A stretch of 64,000 nucleotides of DNA. Source: UBA11612 sp963976395 (GTDB taxonomy: Bacteria > Pseudomonadota > Alphaproteobacteria > Rhodospirillales > Rhodospirillaceae). The DNA lies in contig CAXBLG010000001.1 in the NCBI GenBank assembly GCA_963976395.1, positions 138,291 to 202,290 of the forward strand. Reading direction: 5' to 3'. A program made the translations under genes and the position numbers. Numbering within the stretch: the stretch's first letter is position 1; each line of letters begins with the position of its first letter. The notes beneath the pieces are model-generated. The model was not told where the DNA came from and made no database searches. It saw only the letters and a list, made by a program, of their open reading frames with translations. Below are positions 41,387-50,330 of this stretch, piece by piece.

Positions 41387-43327
41387 ATGTCCGACGGCCA
41401 GGTGATCGACGTCCCAAAAATGTTCGCCGCAAACACGCTGCTTGATGAGCGCAAGTGTGCAGAAATGCGCGATGATGCAACGAAGGACCGGCTGACCTTT
41501 TGGCGCAGCGCCGGCCAGCGGCTGGAATGGATTACGCCGTACACCCATGTCTGCGACGTTTCGTTCAAAGCCGAAGATTTACACATCAAGTGGTATCAAG
41601 ACGGCACATTGAACGCGAGTTTCAACTGCCTCGACCGGCATCTTCAGCAGCGCGGCGCACAAACGGCGATTATCTGGGAAGGCGACGATCCCAAAAACTC
41701 AAAGAACATCACCTACGCCGAATTGCACGAGGAAACCTGCCGCCTTGCCAATGTGCTGAAGTCGCTGGGCGTGACCAAGGGCGACCGCGTGTGCATCTAC
41801 ATGCCCATGATTATCGAGGCGGCAGTGGCGATGCTGGCGTGTACGCGTATCGGCGCGGTCCATTCGGTGGTGTTCGGCGGTTTTGCTCCTCACTCGCTCG
41901 CCGACCGCATCAATGACTGTGAAGCCAAGATTGTGATCACCGCCGATGAAGGTCGGCGCGGCGGCAAAACCATACCGCTTAAGGCCAATGTGGACGAGGC
42001 GTTGAAAACCGCGCCGTCCGTCCGTCATGTGATCGTCGTCAAAAACACAGAAGCCAAAGTGGCCATGAGTTCGCCGCGCGATGTTTGGTATCACGTCCTC
42101 ACCGAACGCGCGCTGGCGTGGTGCGATCCGGTAGAGATGAACGCGGAAGATCCGTTGTTTATCCTCTACACCTCGGGCTCGACCGGAAAACCCAAGGGGG
42201 TGCTGCACACCACCGGCGGCTATCTTGTTTATGTCTCGATGACCCACGAATACGTGTTCGACTACAAAGATGGCGACGTCTATTGGTGCACGGCCGATGT
42301 GGGCTGGGTCACGGGCCATAGCTATATCGTCTACGGTCCGCTCGCCAACGGCGCGACGACCCTCATGTTTGAGGGCGTGCCGAACTATCCGGACACTTCA
42401 AGATTCTGGCAGGTGATCGACAAGCACGGGGTGAATATTTTTTACACTGCGCCGACCGCTTTGCGCGCGCTCATGCGTGACGGCGACGCGCCGGTGAAAC
42501 GCACGTCGCGCGCAACCTTGCGGCTGCTCGGCAGCGTCGGCGAGCCGATCAATCCCGAAGCGTGGCGGTGGTATCACCGGGTGGTGGGCGACGGTCGCTG
42601 TCCCATTGTCGATACGTGGTGGCAAACGGAAACCGGCGGTATTTTGATCTCGCCCATTCCAGGCGCGACAAAGCTCAAGCCCGGTTCGGCGACATTGCCG
42701 TTTTTCGGCATTGAACCATGTATCGTCAATTCAGCGGGCGAAGAGCTGGAAGGCGCGTGCAGCGGTAACCTTTGTATCAAATCGTCCTGGCCCGGACAGA
42801 TGCGCACGGTTTACGGCGATCATCAGCGCTTTATAGACACCTATTTCACAACCTATCCCGGCAAATATTTTACCGGCGACGGCTGCCGCCGGGACGAGGA
42901 CGGTTACTACTGGATCACAGGGCGGGTGGATGATGTGATCAATGTCTCCGGTCACCGCATGGGCACGGCGGAAGTTGAAAGTTCGTTGGTGGCGCATGAG
43001 GCGGTGGCTGAAGCGGCCGTGGTCGGGTTCCCGCACGATGTGAAGGGTCAGGGCATTTATGCTTATGTCACACTGATCAAGGGCGTTGAGCCTACGGACG
43101 AACTGCGCGCAGAACTCATCGCTTGGGTGGGTAAAGATATTGGTGCGATCGCCAAACCCGATGCGTTGCAATGGTCCCCCGGTCTGCCTAAGACCCGTTC
43201 GGGTAAAATCATGCGCCGCATTCTGCGTAAGATTGCCGAGAATGAAGTAGACAAGTTGGGAGATACATCAACTCTCGCCGATCCCAGCGTGGTGGAAGAC
43301 TTGGTAAAAAATCGTGCGGTTCGTTAA
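41387..43327 (+). CDS. acs: Acetyl-CoA synthetase
   Basis: 646-residue AMP-forming enzyme that activates acetate to acetyl-CoA. Motifs: YTSGSTGKPKG (P-loop-like), DTWWQTETGG, the YFTGDG and GRVDDVINVSGHR hinge, and PKTRSGKIMRRILR with the Lys that is acetylated in homologues. GGAGGAGG precedes the ATG at good spacing. It abuts the lysR gene tail to tail with no gap, so transcription may run through either. It uses family-typical residues throughout. Confidence 0.97.
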   Translation: MSDGQVIDVPKMFAANTLLDERKCAEMRDDATKDRLTFWRSAGQRLEWITPYTHVCDVSFKAEDLHIKWYQDGTLNASFNCLDRHLQQRGAQTAIIWEGDDPKNSKNITYAELHEETCRLANVLKSLGVTKGDRVCIYMPMIIEAAVAMLACTRIGAVHSVVFGGFAPHSLADRINDCEAKIVITADEGRRGGKTIPLKANVDEALKTAPSVRHVIVVKNTEAKVAMSSPRDVWYHVLTERALAWCDPVEMNAEDPLFILYTSGSTGKPKGVLHTTGGYLVYVSMTHEYVFDYKDGDVYWCTADVGWVTGHSYIVYGPLANGATTLMFEGVPNYPDTSRFWQVIDKHGVNIFYTAPTALRALMRDGDAPVKRTSRATLRLLGSVGEPINPEAWRWYHRVVGDGRCPIVDTWWQTETGGILISPIPGATKLKPGSATLPFFGIEPCIVNSAGEELEGACSGNLCIKSSWPGQMRTVYGDHQRFIDTYFTTYPGKYFTGDGCRRDEDGYYWITGRVDDVINVSGHRMGTAEVESSLVAHEAVAEAAVVGFPHDVKGQGIYAYVTLIKGVEPTDELRAELIAWVGKDIGAIAKPDALQWSPGLPKTRSGKIMRRILRKIAENEVDKLGDTSTLADPSVVEDLVKNRAVR

Positions 43328-44278
43328 TCAAGACCTCGTTTTACGGCTTAGATTGGCTAATTTACCGCTGCCGAAATTCGTCGGGCAGGATTTTAGACGG
43401 GTGCGCAAATCCTCCACCAACCATCGGCCCGCACGGCCTGGAGGATGGGTGATTTCATGCACCACATGGATGGGTAAGGACCAGGGGCCGTCTTGCTTCA
43501 ACCGCAACTGTTTCAGTTTGCCAGCCGCAATATAATGATTCACGAGATGCAACGGCATATTGCACCAACCAAAGCCGCCCAAAAGATACTCAAGGCGTGT
43601 GCTTAGATCGGCAAAACGCCATATGCGATGACTGATAATACCGCCCGTAAATCCTGCCGTGATTTGTGTCCGGTCAATGAGGACAAGTTGTACTTGTTCT
43701 TCTAATACCTCACGAGGGATCGCGCCTTTTATCTTCGCCAAAGGATGATCTGCTGCCGCGATGGGCACCATAGCAATAGAGGTCAGGAAGTCTGTGGTTA
43801 TGCCTTCGGCCCGCACCGCACGCGGGGTATAAAGTCCGAGACGCGCGGCACCGTCTCGCAACCGTTGCTCAGCGCCGCCTAATCCTTCCGTAAATACAGT
43901 GACCGGTAAGTGCTGAAAGGCTTTGCTGAGCGATTTCAAACTTTGCATGAGCAGATCGTTTGGAAAGAACGCATCTACCGCGAGTGTCAGCTCGGGCTCA
44001 ATATCGGACGCAATGCGGCTTGCACGCGCCCGCAGCGCTTCGGCACTTTTAACAAGTTTTTGCGCATCAGTTAGCAAAGCACGGCCGGCGTCGGTTAGGG
44101 CCGGCGCCTTGCCGCTGCGGTCGAACAGCGCAACCTCAAGCGTTGCTTCCAAAGCTTGAATAGTCTGGCTTACGGCAGACTGAACGCGCTGTAGCTGGCG
44201 GCCCGCCGCCGAAAAACTTCCCGTCTCGGCGACGGCAATCAGAGTGCGAAGCTGGTCCAATGTCAGGCGATCAAGCAT
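43328..44278 (-). CDS. LysR-family transcriptional regulator
   Basis: 316-residue regulator. The winged helix is residues 1-62: LTLDQLRTLIAVAETGSFSAA then RVQSAVSQTIQALEATL. The rest is the periplasmic-binding-like effector domain. It is divergent from an azoreductase gene, and a perfect 11-bp inverted repeat lies 16-40 nt upstream of its start, so it most likely controls the azoreductase and itself. Its stop touches the acs stop. The effector is unknown; quinones or electrophiles are plausible. Confidence 0.93.
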   Translation of the reverse strand: MLDRLTLDQLRTLIAVAETGSFSAAGRQLQRVQSAVSQTIQALEATLEVALFDRSGKAPALTDAGRALLTDAQKLVKSAEALRARASRIASDIEPELTLAVDAFFPNDLLMQSLKSLSKAFQHLPVTVFTEGLGGAEQRLRDGAARLGLYTPRAVRAEGITTDFLTSIAMVPIAAADHPLAKIKGAIPREVLEEQVQLVLIDRTQITAGFTGGIISHRIWRFADLSTRLEYLLGGFGWCNMPLHLVNHYIAAGKLKQLRLKQDGPWSLPIHVVHEITHPPGRAGRWLVEDLRTRLKSCPTNFGSGKLANLSRKTRS

Positions 44279-44293
44279 TCATAATCCATCATA

Positions 44294-44318
44294 AATAGTG
44301 ATATATAATATCACTATT
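44294..44318. promoter_or_regulatory. Palindromic LysR operator
   Basis: AATAGTGATAT (44294-44304) and ATATCACTATT (44308-44318) are perfect 11-bp arms with a 3-nt ATA centre, between divergent lysR and azoR. It contains a LysR-type T-N11-A core and a TATAAT hexamer (44304-44309). The position near both promoters supports operator function. Confidence 0.75.
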
Positions 44319-44404
44319 ATGCCGGTTTTAATGATAGCTTGAAAAGCGCAATCTCTTGCTCATGACGCAGCGGCCACGCTGTACCCACGAACAGGAGAAA
44401 AGCA

Positions 44405-45034
44405 ATGCGCAACATCTTAGTCATCACATCAAGCCTTATGGGCGAACGTTCAAAGTCCAGCCAAGTCGCAACAGAATTAGTGACAACTCTGCGTCGCGTC
44501 GGAGTGACCGGATCGGTTAAAGAGCGTGCGCTGACACCCGAAAATATGCCGCATCTTAGCCTCGAAACTCTTGGGGCTTTGGGCGCAGCGGCGGATCAGC
44601 GAAGCGTCGTCCAACAGAGCAAAGTAGATTTTGCCGATAGTCTTATTGAAGAAGTTGAAAATGCCGACGTCGTTGTGCTTGCGGCCCCTATGTACAACTT
44701 TACAATCCCGACCACGCTGAAAGCCTGGCTTGATCACGTGGCCCGTGCAGGGCGCACGTTTCGCTACAATGAAAAAGGCCAGCCTATTGGCTTACTGAAG
44801 AATAAGAAGGTCTATGCGGTGATTAGTCGAGGCGGCTATTACGGCAGCGATGATCCGATCGGTGTCGGAGATTTTCAAGAAAGTTATCTACGGCATATGT
44901 TGCGATTTATCGGCCTCGAAGACGTAACGTTCATCCACATTGAAGGCCAAGCGGTTGGGGACGAGGCGGCAGCAAAGGGCGTAGCCTTAGCGCGCGGTGA
45001 GGTTCAAGAGGCAGTTGTCGCCGCAGCAGCATAA
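44405..45034 (+). CDS. azoR: FMN-dependent NADH:quinone oxidoreductase / azoreductase
   Basis: 209-residue flavodoxin-fold enzyme. It begins MRNILVITSSLMGERSKSSQ (FMN phosphate-binding segment), has VLAAPMYNFTIPTTLKAWLDHVARAGRTF, which is the family signature, and AVISRGGYYG. It reduces quinones and azo compounds with NADH, in the cytosol. Divergent from lysR, with AGGAGAAAAGCA as ribosome-binding site. A perfect hairpin terminator follows. Confidence 0.94.
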   Translation: MRNILVITSSLMGERSKSSQVATELVTTLRRVGVTGSVKERALTPENMPHLSLETLGALGAAADQRSVVQQSKVDFADSLIEEVENADVVVLAAPMYNFTIPTTLKAWLDHVARAGRTFRYNEKGQPIGLLKNKKVYAVISRGGYYGSDDPIGVGDFQESYLRHMLRFIGLEDVTFIHIEGQAVGDEAAAKGVALARGEVQEAVVAAAA

Positions 45035-45042
45035 ACCTAGGT

Positions 45043-45072
45043 TGAGGCGCGTGTAGATGCGCGCCTCATTTT
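45043..45072 (+). terminator. Intrinsic terminator after azoR
   Basis: TGAGGCGCG (45043-45051) pairs perfectly with CGCGCCTCA (45060-45068) around an 8-nt loop and is followed by TTTT. It is 9 nt past the azoR stop and just before the convergent heme-protein gene ends, so it may act for both. Confidence 0.78.
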
Positions 45073-45079
45073 AGGCCGC

Positions 45080-45616
45080 CTATTTTTTGATCGTGCGACT
45101 CAACAAAAGAATCACATCGCCAAGGGCGGAATCGTCTCCGTTCGAGGCGTTGCCGGCGGCGTACACCGTAACCGTCGCAGAGTCTTCGGGCGCTGTCCAT
45201 GTGACGGACCACGCCGCCGTGTGGTTTTCAACGAACGGTGCGCCGTTCTCACTGTGCTGGGCGAAGATCACGCCGCTCTTAGGGTCGGCCGCAATTTTCA
45301 CGCTCTCGCCTGCCGCAAGGTCACCGGCCTGGGTGCCGGTTTCACCCCGCACGGACATCTGAAAACCGGCGCGTTTCATATCGGGATGGGTCAGGTGAAG
45401 AGTCAGGGCATAAGTATGGCCGGGCTCGAAGCGGGCTGGAAATCCCTCAACCGAAATCGAGCCCGCAGCGGCTAGGCTTTCGTCGTGAACGTGACATTCG
45501 CGGCAGGTGAAGTCGCCGCCGCCATCTCGGTCCGCCACCGGCCCGTCCACATAGGCGGACGCGGCGCTCGGCAAACACAGACTCAGTCCACCCAGCGCCG
45601 CGCGTAGAATGTGCAT
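45080..45616 (-). CDS. Secreted mono-heme c-type protein with Reeler/choice-of-anchor V-like domain
   Basis: 178-residue protein. Residues 1-21 form a signal peptide ending ASA. Cys38-x2-Cys41-His42 (CRECH) is one c-type heme site, followed by a beta-sandwich segment FEPGHTYALTLHLTHP and RAGFQMSVR that resembles Reeler or choice-of-anchor V proteins. No other heme motif and no C-terminal anchor is seen, so it is probably periplasmic. A TTG at 45619 precedes the ATG at 45616. It lies 9 nt after the propeller gene, in one operon. The redox partner is unknown. Confidence 0.78.
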   Translation of the reverse strand: MHILRAALGGLSLCLPSAASAYVDGPVADRDGGGDFTCRECHVHDESLAAAGSISVEGFPARFEPGHTYALTLHLTHPDMKRAGFQMSVRGETGTQAGDLAAGESVKIAADPKSGVIFAQHSENGAPFVENHTAAWSVTWTAPEDSATVTVYAAGNASNGDDSALGDVILLLSRTIKK

Positions 45617-45625
45617 CAACAGGAT

Positions 45626-46645
45626 CTAGTTCGTCAGTTGCGGCGAGACCGGCACCTGTATACGCCCGATAGTATTTGAATCGGTGCCGAACCAGATGGT
45701 TTGTGTCGGTTGATAATAGTGCATGTGCCGCACGCCGCCGCCGCTTGGGATGTCGGTCACGCCGATGAACTCTTCCTTGCGTGTGTCGAAACCGACAAAG
45801 CGCGCCGGGTCGCCGCCGAACTCAACAAACCAAAGGCGGTCTTCGTCGTCGGCCTCAAGGCCATAGGGCCGCGCGCCAGAACCGCCGGGGGCTAGCCACT
45901 CGTTGAACATTCCATTGTGCGGGTTGTAGCGGCCCAAATATCCGTCGGCGTAATCCACATACCAAATCATATCGTCGGAGGTGATGGCGATGCGCCGGGG
46001 GCGCGCGTCTTCACGCGGAAGGTCTATTTCTTTCAAAGTAAAAGACTCCGGGTCGATCAGAGCAAGTTTATGACTTCCAAACTCGACCACCCAGGGGCGT
46101 CCCCGCGAATCCAGTTCAATGCCGTAGGGCCGTGCGCCTTTTGTAGGCACTTTGATTAGCCGCACTTCGCGTGAGTCCGTATCGAGGTGGCCGACAAAAT
46201 TGCCGCCTTGCACCGTGAACCAAATATTTTCATTCTTGTCGAACACCAAGGTGTGCGGATCGCGCGCGGCCTTATCGGGCATGCCGATACGTTCAATATC
46301 GCCGCTTGCCGGATCAATACGGCCGATATGCGAATCGCCGTTCCCCGCGTACCAGACGATCCCCTTGCTATCGACGATCAAATTATGTGGCAGAGCTTTG
46401 TCGGGCAGATCGTATTTTTTAAACGAGCCGTCCTTGGGGTTGAGCATGGCGACATAGTTGCCGCGCTGGCCCACAAACCACACCGCATCCTCGCTTTGGG
46501 CAAACGGGTCGCGCGGGCGGGAATTATCCCACGGCACATCCCATTCATTGAGTTTGACCGGCGGCGTATCTGCCGCGGATTCCATGCTTGAAAGGCCAAG
46601 CATCCAAAAACCAAGGACCACAATAGCGAAATACCGGCGCAACAT
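45626..46645 (-). CDS. Secreted streptogramin-lyase-like beta-propeller protein
   Basis: 339-residue protein with a signal peptide (MLRRYFAIVVLGFWMLGLSS) and repeated blades such as WFTVQGGNFVGHLD, WYVDYADGYLGRYNP and IWFGTDSNTIGRI, as in virginiamycin B lyase (Vgb) relatives. Vgb cleaves streptogramin B, but most Vgb-like proteins are not resistance enzymes; catalytic residues were not verified. The ATG at 46645 has AAGGAGAG. It is upstream of the heme protein, so a secreted electron-transfer or binding pair is possible. The open frame extends to 46702. Confidence 0.82.
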   Translation of the reverse strand: MLRRYFAIVVLGFWMLGLSSMESAADTPPVKLNEWDVPWDNSRPRDPFAQSEDAVWFVGQRGNYVAMLNPKDGSFKKYDLPDKALPHNLIVDSKGIVWYAGNGDSHIGRIDPASGDIERIGMPDKAARDPHTLVFDKNENIWFTVQGGNFVGHLDTDSREVRLIKVPTKGARPYGIELDSRGRPWVVEFGSHKLALIDPESFTLKEIDLPREDARPRRIAITSDDMIWYVDYADGYLGRYNPHNGMFNEWLAPGGSGARPYGLEADDEDRLWFVEFGGDPARFVGFDTRKEEFIGVTDIPSGGGVRHMHYYQPTQTIWFGTDSNTIGRIQVPVSPQLTN

Positions 46646-46747
46646 GACGGCTCTCCTTTTGCATATGTCGAAGGCGGCTAAAGTCTCGCGTCCGGCTCGC
46701 AAAGGGTCAATGGAAATCGGATTGTTTTTGTGTGGGCATGTGTGGCT

Positions 46748-48142
46748 TTAGGCGCGGTCGGCGATGAGTTTCAGCACCGCTTCGCGCTGGCTCGCGGCTA
46801 GTTCCGCGTTGTTGTCGAGGTTTAATTCTATGAAAACGTGGCGGGCCTCATCGAAAGCTTCAGCGGCCTGTTTGAGGCACTCAGTGTTTCCGGCCGCCAT
46901 GCCCTTTTCCTTCAAGGCGGCGCCGATATTGGCAAGGGTTGTCGCCCAAGCCAGCGGCGCTTTGGTGCGGCTACGAACCTGCGCGATCTTCAGAAAGACC
47001 GTCACGGCTTTGTCGAAAAGCGATGGCTGCTGGGTCAGCTTGCCCATGGTGATGAGTAGCCCACCGAGAGAATTTTGAATATCCGCCCAGCGTTCCGGTG
47101 CATCGGTAATGGTCCAGATGGCGGTGGCGTCGGAAAACGCATCGGCGGCTTCTTTGAGATGACTGGTTTCTCCGGCGCTCAGGGCTTGGCCGTGGAGGGC
47201 AAGGCCTAGACGGACTTTCAGGGCCGCGTACTCGTCTGCAAAAACCTCTTTGCGCACCATGCTCAGAGCAGCGCGGTAATATTCGACAGTCTTTTCGGCA
47301 AGTTTGGGCCGTTCGACGATCTCGCCAATCAATGACAGGGCATCGGAGATATGGCTGCCGATCATCGCGCGCTCGTGTTCTGGAAAAGCATCATCTCCCA
47401 GTATCAGCGCGCCTTGGTACACCGATACGGCGCGTTCAAGCATTTTCACATCGCCGGTGCGCGCGCCTTCCAGCAACAACAGCGCCGCATAAGCGCTTTG
47501 CGCCGTTGCGCCTTCGGCCACCGTGCCGACCATGTCGCCTTCCGCGAAGCGGGTGGCGGCCCCGAGTACAGGGCGAAACATCGCTGCGCGGGCGCGCACG
47601 CCGTCGGCGGATTCAACGTTGACTGCCGCAAGCGCCGCACCGAAGACAAGATCGCCGGTAGCGTCGTCAAAAAGCGCGGGCACTTCCAGTCGTTCAAGGG
47701 CTGACATTGAAGCGCTTTGCGGGTGCAACGGCGTCGAACCGCCGAGGAAGCGAAGACGCCAGGATGTGCCAGGTCCTTTGTTGCGGCTTGATGAAGCCGT
47801 TGAAATACTTTCACCCCAGACAAGAAGATCAGCGCCTTCCCGTTGCAGCCAACGGCGTCCAAGGTCCACGGCCATAGAGACAAACAACGGTTGACTATAA
47901 TCGGCACCGGACACCGTCAACGGCCTATCGGCAATGGAAATGGATACGCCCAGGCGCCCCGCGAGCCGGTCATGAATATGCCGTGCCGCTAGGCCCTGCG
48001 TATCGCCGGCCAGCGGACTGATCAGGATGCGCAAAGGATCAATACCGTATAAAGCCTCGTCGAGACCGTCATCGGCAAAAGGGCTTGCAGGCGTTTTAAC
48101 TGCGCGCCGCTTCAGCACGTCGATAAACGTACCTAATGGCAT
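46748..48142 (-). CDS. TPR-repeat protein with FlgO-like N-terminal domain
   Basis: 464-residue protein without signal peptide. Residues about 35-140 resemble a FlgO-like or nucleotide-free sensor domain with LLVWGESIS; repeated 34-residue helical pairs follow (LEGARTGDVKMLERAVSVYQGAL, WADIQNSLGGLLITMGKLTQ, WATTLANIGAALKEKGM), typical of TPR. Such proteins scaffold interactions or sit beside adenylate cyclases; no partner gene is evident here. Function unknown. It lies 102 nt before the propeller gene on the same strand. Confidence 0.75.
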   Translation of the reverse strand: MPLGTFIDVLKRRAVKTPASPFADDGLDEALYGIDPLRILISPLAGDTQGLAARHIHDRLAGRLGVSISIADRPLTVSGADYSQPLFVSMAVDLGRRWLQREGADLLVWGESISTASSSRNKGPGTSWRLRFLGGSTPLHPQSASMSALERLEVPALFDDATGDLVFGAALAAVNVESADGVRARAAMFRPVLGAATRFAEGDMVGTVAEGATAQSAYAALLLLEGARTGDVKMLERAVSVYQGALILGDDAFPEHERAMIGSHISDALSLIGEIVERPKLAEKTVEYYRAALSMVRKEVFADEYAALKVRLGLALHGQALSAGETSHLKEAADAFSDATAIWTITDAPERWADIQNSLGGLLITMGKLTQQPSLFDKAVTVFLKIAQVRSRTKAPLAWATTLANIGAALKEKGMAAGNTECLKQAAEAFDEARHVFIELNLDNNAELAASQREAVLKLIADRA

Positions 48143-48310
48143 AACCGTTCCGCATCCCCGCTGTTGTGCCGGCGCTTTATAGACAGCGCCTGAGCCTTGA
48201 TCTTAAGCATCCATAAGAAGACGCTCTGAATCAATTGGTTAGCAGCGGGCACTTAACAATCTATTGAAGACTCGGGTCTCAGGCGATTCTGGGGTGCGTG
48301 ACCGGAACGC

Positions 48311-48520
48311 TTAAAAATCCGAGCAGCGACCCTTGCGTTCCCAATCCCCGAACCGGGTGGGCTCTGCGCCTTTGGGGCCGCCGGTTTCATCGACCGGCCT
48401 GTCCGCTGTCTCAATCTTAGCGGGTTCGCCGGGCACGGGCGCGGATTTCGGCTTCAGGGCTGCGGCTTCCGGACTTAGAGCCAGCGGAAGCGGTTTCGTT
48501 TTGCCGGGTTTGGTTGTCAT
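48311..48520 (-). CDS. DUF1674 / SdhAF4-like succinate dehydrogenase assembly factor
   Basis: 69-residue protein with an Ala/Pro/Lys-rich N-terminus and the family C-terminus EPTRFGDWERKGRCSDF. The eukaryotic relative SDHAF4 protects flavinylated SdhA before assembly of complex II. In alphaproteobacteria this gene sits next to htpX and rsmB, as here, divergent from htpX. Too short for stronger statements, but the terminal motif is characteristic. Confidence 0.9.
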   Translation of the reverse strand: MTTKPGKTKPLPLALSPEAAALKPKSAPVPGEPAKIETADRPVDETGGPKGAEPTRFGDWERKGRCSDF

Positions 48521-48619
48521 GGCCGTAGAGTACAGAAACGCGCCCTCTTATTCAGCCCTTGAATTGGGGCGGATTCACCATATGTCATAAGGCGGCATAG
48601 AACGAAGGAGCCGAATTAT

Positions 48620-49486
48620 ATGAACACCATGCGAGCCGGGCTGTTACTCGCTGCGATGACGGGTCTGTTTCTTGCCGTGGGATATTTGATCGGCGGCGCA
48701 GGCGGTATGGTGATTGCGCTCGGCGTGGCCATTGCCATGAACGCCTTCGCTTATTGGAACTCCGACAAGGTTGTTTTGCGCATGTACCGCGCGAAGGAGG
48801 TCGACCAATCTTCGGCACCGCAATTTTATGGCATTGTCGCCGGTCTTGCGCGCCGTGCCGAATTGCCGATGCCCAAGGTCTATGTGATCGAAAACGCTCA
48901 ACCCAACGCCTTTGCCACGGGCCGCGATCCAGAACATGCTGCGGTTGCGGCAACCACCGGGCTGCTGCGTATGCTGACGCCTGATGAGATTGCAGGTGTG
49001 ATGGCCCATGAACTGGCTCACGTCAAAAATCGCGATACCTTGATCATGACGATCACCGCGACCATCGCCGGTGCGATCGGGATGCTTGCCAACTTTGCGT
49101 TCTTTTTCGGCGGACGGCGGGGTGCAGGCGGCATGCTCGGTTCAATCATGATTATGATTCTTGCGCCCATGGCGGCGGCATTGGTGCAAATGGCAATCTC
49201 GCGTACACGCGAATATGGCGCAGATGCAGGCGGAGCGGAAATATCGGGTAATCCGCGGGCACTCGCCTCGGCTCTTGCGAAATTGGAGCGCGGCGCGCGC
49301 ACGGTCGAGAATCAAGAGGCCGAGGGTAATCCGGCCACAGCACATCTTTTCATCGTCAATCCGTTGAACGGTCAGCGGGCCGATAATCTATTTTCAACGC
49401 ACCCCTCAACAAAGAATCGCATCGCCAAGCTAGAGCAGATGGCGGGGGCCGTTGCGCCGCAGCGGGCGTCTGGACCTTGGGGATAA
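48620..49486 (+). CDS. htpX: Membrane protease HtpX
   Basis: 288-residue zinc metalloprotease of the inner membrane that helps quality control. It has N-terminal transmembrane segments (residues 5-45), the HELAHVKN zinc motif, two later membrane segments (about 145-195), and the SxREYGADAGGAEI Glu ligand block. GAAGGAGC precedes the ATG. Divergent from the DUF1674 gene and convergent with the methyltransferase. Confidence 0.96.
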   Translation: MNTMRAGLLLAAMTGLFLAVGYLIGGAGGMVIALGVAIAMNAFAYWNSDKVVLRMYRAKEVDQSSAPQFYGIVAGLARRAELPMPKVYVIENAQPNAFATGRDPEHAAVAATTGLLRMLTPDEIAGVMAHELAHVKNRDTLIMTITATIAGAIGMLANFAFFFGGRRGAGGMLGSIMIMILAPMAAALVQMAISRTREYGADAGGAEISGNPRALASALAKLERGARTVENQEAEGNPATAHLFIVNPLNGQRADNLFSTHPSTKNRIAKLEQMAGAVAPQRASGPWG

Positions 49487-49492
49487 GCGCAG

Positions 49493-50227
49493 CTAGGACT
49501 TCTTGGTGCCGGTGGCAAACCCACGGCAATGAGGGACCTTTTTCGGGTCGTCCATCAATTTCCAACCCTGAACGTCGGAAAACCCTGCGGCGCGGACCAT
49601 ATGGCCGAGGCAGTCTAAGGTCGGCGCCCACCAGTTGGTCGCATTGTCGCCGAGCTGTTTGTCCGGATAAAACTCCATGACCATTTGGTGGCTGTTATAT
49701 CCCTGACCGAGTCCCCGGTACGCGCTGTAGTCGTCGCAAATCGCACTTTCGACAAAAATAGATCCGGTGCAAACGGCAGCCATCTGATCCAAGGCGAGAA
49801 GCGGGTGGCGTAGGTGATAGAGAGTTCCGAAAAAGAAGACGACATCGAACATGCCGACAGTCTCCGGCGAGATGTCATAGATACTCATTTCTCTGCGATC
49901 GCATATGTCTTCGGAATACCCGAGCGCCGCGCGGCACAAATCAAAGGTTTCCCACTTCGCGCGCGGCACATTCATGCTTTCGTCAAGCGTGTCGGAAAAA
50001 TCATCAATCGCGAGAACCTCTTTTGCGCCGCGGGCTAGGGCCTCAAAGGTCCAGTATCCGTCCCAGGCACCCACATCTAGAACGCGCAGGCCGGTTAAAT
50101 CCTGTGGAATCCGGTAAGCCTCTGGTGCCATCGGTGCCCAGCCGGGTGTGGTGACGCCATCGGGCAGGACGATGCGATGGTACCAAAACGGTATAGCGGC
50201 AATTTTTGCTCGAAGATCGGCGCTCAT
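49493..50227 (-). CDS. CmoB-like (DUF1698) class I SAM-dependent methyltransferase
   Basis: 244-residue methyltransferase. The SAM loop reads VLDVGAWDGYWTFEA, with FDVVFFFGTLYHLRHPL downstream; PFWYHRIVLPDGV at the N-terminus is typical of DUF1698 proteins. CmoB makes carboxymethyl-uridine in tRNA using carboxy-SAM; CmoB-like proteins also modify sugars or small molecules. No cmoA is near. The start (MSADLR) at 50227 has GGAG; the open frame reaches 50686. It is divergent from rsmB. Confidence 0.85.
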   Translation of the reverse strand: MSADLRAKIAAIPFWYHRIVLPDGVTTPGWAPMAPEAYRIPQDLTGLRVLDVGAWDGYWTFEALARGAKEVLAIDDFSDTLDESMNVPRAKWETFDLCRAALGYSEDICDRREMSIYDISPETVGMFDVVFFFGTLYHLRHPLLALDQMAAVCTGSIFVESAICDDYSAYRGLGQGYNSHQMVMEFYPDKQLGDNATNWWAPTLDCLGHMVRAAGFSDVQGWKLMDDPKKVPHCRGFATGTKKS

Positions 50228-50330
50228 GAAAACTCCAACAGGTAATTTCGCGAGAGCGTAGCGCACCCGGCGTTGGAGTTCCACGCCGGCTGTGATTGAC
50301 ATTGTCTGCATGGTGATTGCATTTGGGGTT

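Noticed and set aside
45626..46645. Calling the propeller protein a streptogramin resistance enzyme (Vgb)
   Set aside because: Only blade repeats match; catalytic residues could not be confirmed and the neighbour is a heme protein, so only a fold-level call is made.
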